64,000 nt of DNA from Agrococcus sp. Marseille-P2731 (lineage in GTDB: Bacteria; Actinomycetota; Actinomycetes; Actinomycetales; Microbacteriaceae). The DNA is taken from contig NZ_FPEG01000001.1 of NCBI RefSeq assembly GCF_900117395.1, positions 518,192 through 582,191 on the forward strand, read 5' to 3'. The position numbers and the translations under genes were made by a program. Under the pieces are notes generated by a model that saw only the letters and a program-made list of their open reading frames with translations, did no database searches and was not told the origin of the DNA. Positions 61,061 to 64,000 of the stretch are shown one piece after another. Position 1 is the first letter of the stretch; each line of letters starts with the position of its first letter.

Positions 61061-61761
61061 GGCCGGAGGCAGCCGACGGTGACGACCAGCCGCGCAGACT
61101 CGCTGTCGCCGTAGCCCGCGGCGATGACGGCGTCGGTGATGCTGTCGGTCCACGCGCTGCTCTCGACATCGAGCGTCGCCATGTCGTCGGCGAGCAGCTC
61201 GGCGCTGGGCAGGCCGAGCACCAGGTCGCGGACCGCCTCGAACTCGGTCTGGTCGTACTCCAGCGGCTCGACGGGCATGCGGTCGCCACCCAGCAGCGTG
61301 TCGTGCGAGAAGCCGGAGCCACGGAACTCCTGGTCCGTGCCGGCGCGGTAGGTCACGCCACCCATCTCTGGCATGACGCGCTGCCACCCCCCGACGGGAT
61401 CCTCCACCGTCTGCACCGTGGTGGTCGGCAGCACCCAGATCGAGCCGTCGCACCGCTGGAGCTCTGCGTCGGCGTCGGTGTACTCGAAGGCGACGACGGC
61501 GGTCGGATCCGGTGAGCTCGGAGTGCCGAGCACGATGGTGGTCGCGACGGCAGCTCCCGCAGTGAGGCCCAGCGCGGCGATGCTGCCGAGCACGAGCGGC
61601 CTGGACGGTCGGCGCCTGCGGCGTGGCGTCTGCCCGACGGCCGTCCCACGGGCCAGCGCTGATGCGTCGGCGGTGAGCTGCGCGATCCGGGGTAGGGGAG
61701 CGGCGTCGCGGAGCAGCTCGTCGAGCTGGTCGTGCTGGTCGGGGCGGTGGTCGTCTCGCAT
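61057..61761 (-). CDS. single-pass membrane protein, probable partner of the ECF sigma factor
   Basis: The 234-residue protein has a cytoplasmic N-terminus of about 60 residues ending in an RRRRR cluster, one membrane helix (PLVLGSIAALGLTAGAAVATTIVLG), and an outer domain of about 140 residues with two Cys (LQRCDGSIWVLP and the C-terminal VTVGCLRP). No HxxxCxxC zinc anti-sigma motif is visible in the cytoplasmic part. The pairing suggests an anti-sigma or signal-sensing role, but homology is not evident. ATG 61761 follows GGAGGA at five bases; upstream starts lack one. Confidence 0.7.
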   Translation of the reverse strand: MRDDHRPDQHDQLDELLRDAAPLPRIAQLTADASALARGTAVGQTPRRRRRPSRPLVLGSIAALGLTAGAAVATTIVLGTPSSPDPTAVVAFEYTDADAELQRCDGSIWVLPTTTVQTVEDPVGGWQRVMPEMGGVTYRAGTDQEFRGSGFSHDTLLGGDRMPVEPLEYDQTEFEAVRDLVLGLPSAELLADDMATLDVESSAWTDSITDAVIAAGYGDSESARLVVTVGCLRP

Positions 61762-61975
61762 GGTGTCCTCCATCGTGGTCCTCACCATGCACATGGCGCG
61801 AAGCCGCGGATCCGTCTACACCGCACCTCCACTGCCCGTTGCACCTCGAGGTGGCGACCCCGCACCGACGTCCGCGACCTCGACCGCGATGCGCGACGGC
61901 GAGCTCCCGGACTCGTGCGCATGCGCGGCACGCGCTCGACCTCCGGAAGCTCGCCGCCTCGACGAGACGGGGTCG
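61762..61975. other. intergenic region upstream of the sigma operon
   Basis: These 214 bases separate the sigma-operon start from the fumC stop; both genes lie on the minus strand. Apart from a small palindrome CCATGCACATGG near its right-operon end I see no gene, repeat or clear promoter. The sigma operon promoter must lie here, perhaps recognised by the sigma factor itself. Confidence 0.5.
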
Positions 61976-63379
61976 CTACTTCGCGACGCCCGGGTGCGTC
62001 ATCGAGAGCAGGTCGAGCGCCTTGTCCATGTCGGCCTCGCTCAGCTCACCGCGCTCCACGTAGCCGAGGTCGATGACGGCCTCGCGCACCGTGATGCCCT
62101 GCTTGACCGAGTGCTTGGCGATCTTCGCGGCCGCCTCGTAGCCGATCAGGCGGTTGAGGGGCGTGACGATCGAGGGGCTCATGCCGGCGAGCGCCGCAGC
62201 GCGCTCGACGTTGGCCTCGAGCCCGGCGACCGTCTTGTCGGCGAGCACGCGCGAGGCGTTCGAGAGCAGGCGGATCGACTCGAGCAGGGCCGTGCCCATC
62301 ACCGGGATCTGCACGTTGAGCTCGAAGGAGCCAGAGGCGCCGGCCCACGCGACCGTCGCATCGTTGCCGATGACGCGCGAGGCGACCATGAGCACGGCCT
62401 CCGGCACCACCGGGTTGACCTTGCCGGGCATGATCGACGAGCCCGGCTGCAGGTCGGGGATCGCGATCTCGCCCAGGCCCGTGTTGGGGCCGGAGCCCAT
62501 CCAGCGCAGGTCGTTGTTGATCTTCGTGAGCGACACCGCGATGGTGCGCAGCGCACCGGACGCCTCGACGAGGCCGTCGCGGTTGGCCTGCGCCTCGAAG
62601 TGGTTGCGCGCCTCGGTGATCGGCAGCCCGCTCGAGGCGGCGATCTCGGCGATGACCCGCTCGGGGAAGCCGAGCGGCGTGTTGATGCCGGTGCCGACGG
62701 CCGTGCCGCCCTGCGGCACCTCGGCGACGCGGGGGAGCGCGGCCTCGATGCGCTCGATGCCGTAGCGGATCTGCGCGGCATAGCCGCCGAACTCCTGGCC
62801 GAGCGTGACGGGCGTGGCGTCCATCAGGTGCGTGCGGCCGGGCTTGACGGCGTCGGCCCAGAGGCTCGCCTTCTCCTCGAGCGCGCCCGCGAGGTGCGCG
62901 AGCGCGGGGATCGCCTGCTCGATGAGGGCGCCGGTGACGGCGATGTGCACCGAGGTGGGGAAGACGTCGTTCGACGACTGCGAGGCGTTCACGTGATCGT
63001 TGGGGTGGACCGCCTCGCCGCGGTGCTTGGTCGCGAGCGTCGCGAGCACCTCGTTCATGTTCATGTTCGACGAGGTGCCGGAGCCGGTCTGGTAGGTGTC
63101 GACCGGGAACTGGTCGTGGTGGGCGCCGCCGATGATCTCGTCGGCCGCGGCGACGATCGCGTCGGCGACCGATGCCTCGAGGATGCCGAGGTCGCGGTTC
63201 GCGATCGCTGCCGCGCGCTTGATGCGCGCGAGCGCCACGATCTGGGCGGGCTCGAGACCCGAGCCCGAGATGGGGAAGTTCTCGACGGCTCGCTGCGTCT
63301 GCGCGGCGTACAGCGCGTGCTTGGGGACGCGCACCTCGCCCATCGTGTCGTGCTCGATCCGGTAGTCGACGTCGTTCAC
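61976..63379 (-). CDS. fumC: class II fumarate hydratase
   Basis: The 467-residue enzyme interconverts fumarate and malate in the citric acid cycle. It has [34 protein letters not shown] and the superfamily signature [11 protein letters not shown]. The GTG at 63377-63379 follows GAGAGG at about nine bases. It consumes fumarate derived from the succinate made by PrpB. The DUF4245 gene lies just upstream on the same strand, a common pairing in actinobacteria. Confidence 0.96.
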   Translation of the reverse strand: MNDVDYRIEHDTMGEVRVPKHALYAAQTQRAVENFPISGSGLEPAQIVALARIKRAAAIANRDLGILEASVADAIVAAADEIIGGAHHDQFPVDTYQTGSGTSSNMNMNEVLATLATKHRGEAVHPNDHVNASQSSNDVFPTSVHIAVTGALIEQAIPALAHLAGALEEKASLWADAVKPGRTHLMDATPVTLGQEFGGYAAQIRYGIERIEAALPRVAEVPQGGTAVGTGINTPLGFPERVIAEIAASSGLPITEARNHFEAQANRDGLVEASGALRTIAVSLTKINNDLRWMGSGPNTGLGEIAIPDLQPGSSIMPGKVNPVVPEAVLMVASRVIGNDATVAWAGASGSFELNVQIPVMGTALLESIRLLSNASRVLADKTVAGLEANVERAAALAGMSPSIVTPLNRLIGYEAAAKIAKHSVKQGITVREAVIDLGYVERGELSEADMDKALDLLSMTHPGVAK

Positions 63380-63422
63380 TGCGCTGTGCCTCTCGTTGGC
63401 GGTATCGGTCGTGTCTGGCGGT

Positions 63423-64000
63423 CTAGTCGCCGGCGGGCTCGCCCGCGTCGAGCGCAGCGGTCACCGCTTCGGCGAAGTGCTGCAGCTCGGCGTCGTCGGC
63501 GGTGCCGGCGACGATGACGGTGGATGCGCCGTGCTCGGTCGTGAGCACGAACTCGAGGTTGCCGGGGTCCTCCGTCTCGCGCTGGTCGTGCTCGACCCAG
63601 GTGGTGCCCCCGATCACGCGCTCGCCGGTCGGCACCGCATCCTCGATCGTGGTGACGAGCCAGGTCGGGTTCGCGTCGACCGCCTGCTGGAAGGACAGGA
63701 ACTGCTGCTCGGGCGTCACGTAGCCGGCGTACCAGCTGAAGACCTGATCGGTGCCCGTGCGGATCTCGGCCGCGTTCGACGCCCAGCCCTCGTCGAGCTG
63801 CGGCACGATGAGGGGCTCGTCGGTGGTGACCTGCGCCGCGGCGGCTGCGGCCGCGACGTCGATCGGCTCGCGCGCGGGCAGGCCTGGACGGACGACCACG
63901 AGCACCATCACGAGCACGATGCCCAGGCTGACGGCGACGCCGGCGAGCAGGTTGATGAAGCTGCGGTTCTCGCGGTGACGGCGCGAGGTCTCCGCCTTGC
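63423..64000 (-). CDS. DUF4245-family membrane-anchored protein (cut by window edge)
   Basis: The coding frame runs off the right end, so the N-terminus is missing. What is visible starts [24 protein letters not shown], a basic cytoplasmic stretch and one membrane helix. An outer domain of about 150 residues follows, with [33 protein letters not shown] and [11 protein letters not shown]. This pattern is DUF4245, commonly beside fumC or glpX in actinobacteria. Function is unknown. Confidence 0.85.
   Translation of the reverse strand, partial: KAETSRRHRENRSFINLLAGVAVSLGIVLVMVLVVVRPGLPAREPIDVAAAAAAAQVTTDEPLIVPQLDEGWASNAAEIRTGTDQVFSWYAGYVTPEQQFLSFQQAVDANPTWLVTTIEDAVPTGERVIGGTTWVEHDQRETEDPGNLEFVLTTEHGASTVIVAGTADDAELQHFAEAVTAALDAGEPAGD

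Overview
The window reads as chromosomal DNA of a high-GC Gram-positive actinobacterium, most likely family Microbacteriaceae (an Agrococcus-like genome would fit). This rests on the very high third-position GC, several conserved actinobacterial gene neighbourhoods, and the many start codons preceded by a -10-like hexamer instead of a ribosome binding site. I annotate 59 protein genes, two of them cut by the window ends. I see no rRNA, tRNA, insertion sequence, prophage or CRISPR array, and no gene-free stretch above 300 bases.

1-20.9 kb is metabolism, transport and regulation: a cut GntR regulator, a cupin protein, a small membrane-protein operon, a lone DEAH-type helicase, and an envelope cluster of a His/Met/Asp-rich lipoprotein, a CHRD protein and a class F-like sortase. 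A propionate (2-methylcitrate) block follows: prpD-prpB with an Old Yellow Enzyme and an acyl-CoA dehydrogenase, then prpC with an aldo/keto reductase behind a strong palindrome. Between and after these lie a low-complexity secreted protein, a BCCT transporter, a TetR/oxidoreductase pair, a LysR/amino-acid-permease pair and a DUF2695 protein.

20.9-33 kb keeps an actinobacterial core order: pmt, rsmI, metG, tatD, rsmA, ispE and an ABC-F ATPase. Three lipoproteins that share one repeated domain (four copies) are inserted here, and rpfB, which lies between tatD and rsmA in mycobacteria, is absent.

33-41.7 kb is the conserved mtrA-mtrB-lpqB-comF-hpf-secA block, covering envelope signalling, ribosome hibernation and protein export.

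41.7-53.7 kb holds a secreted serine protease, a second BCCT transporter, a divergent PAQR/isoprenyl-transferase pair, phoH2, an AlkZ-like protein, an isolated prepilin peptidase, the metQ-metN-metI methionine importer and a nucleotidyltransferase. 53.7-64 kb holds cstA with its small partner, an orphan MetE-like zinc protein that shares a 14/16 sequence upstream with metQ, DUF3140 and TPR proteins, a prolyl oligopeptidase, an ECF sigma factor with a membrane partner, fumC, and a cut DUF4245 gene.

The leads most worth following are the paralogous lipoprotein domain family, the CHRD/sortase cluster whose sortase has no arginine after its cysteine, the shared upstream sequence of metQ and the MetE-like gene, and the palindromes at prpC.
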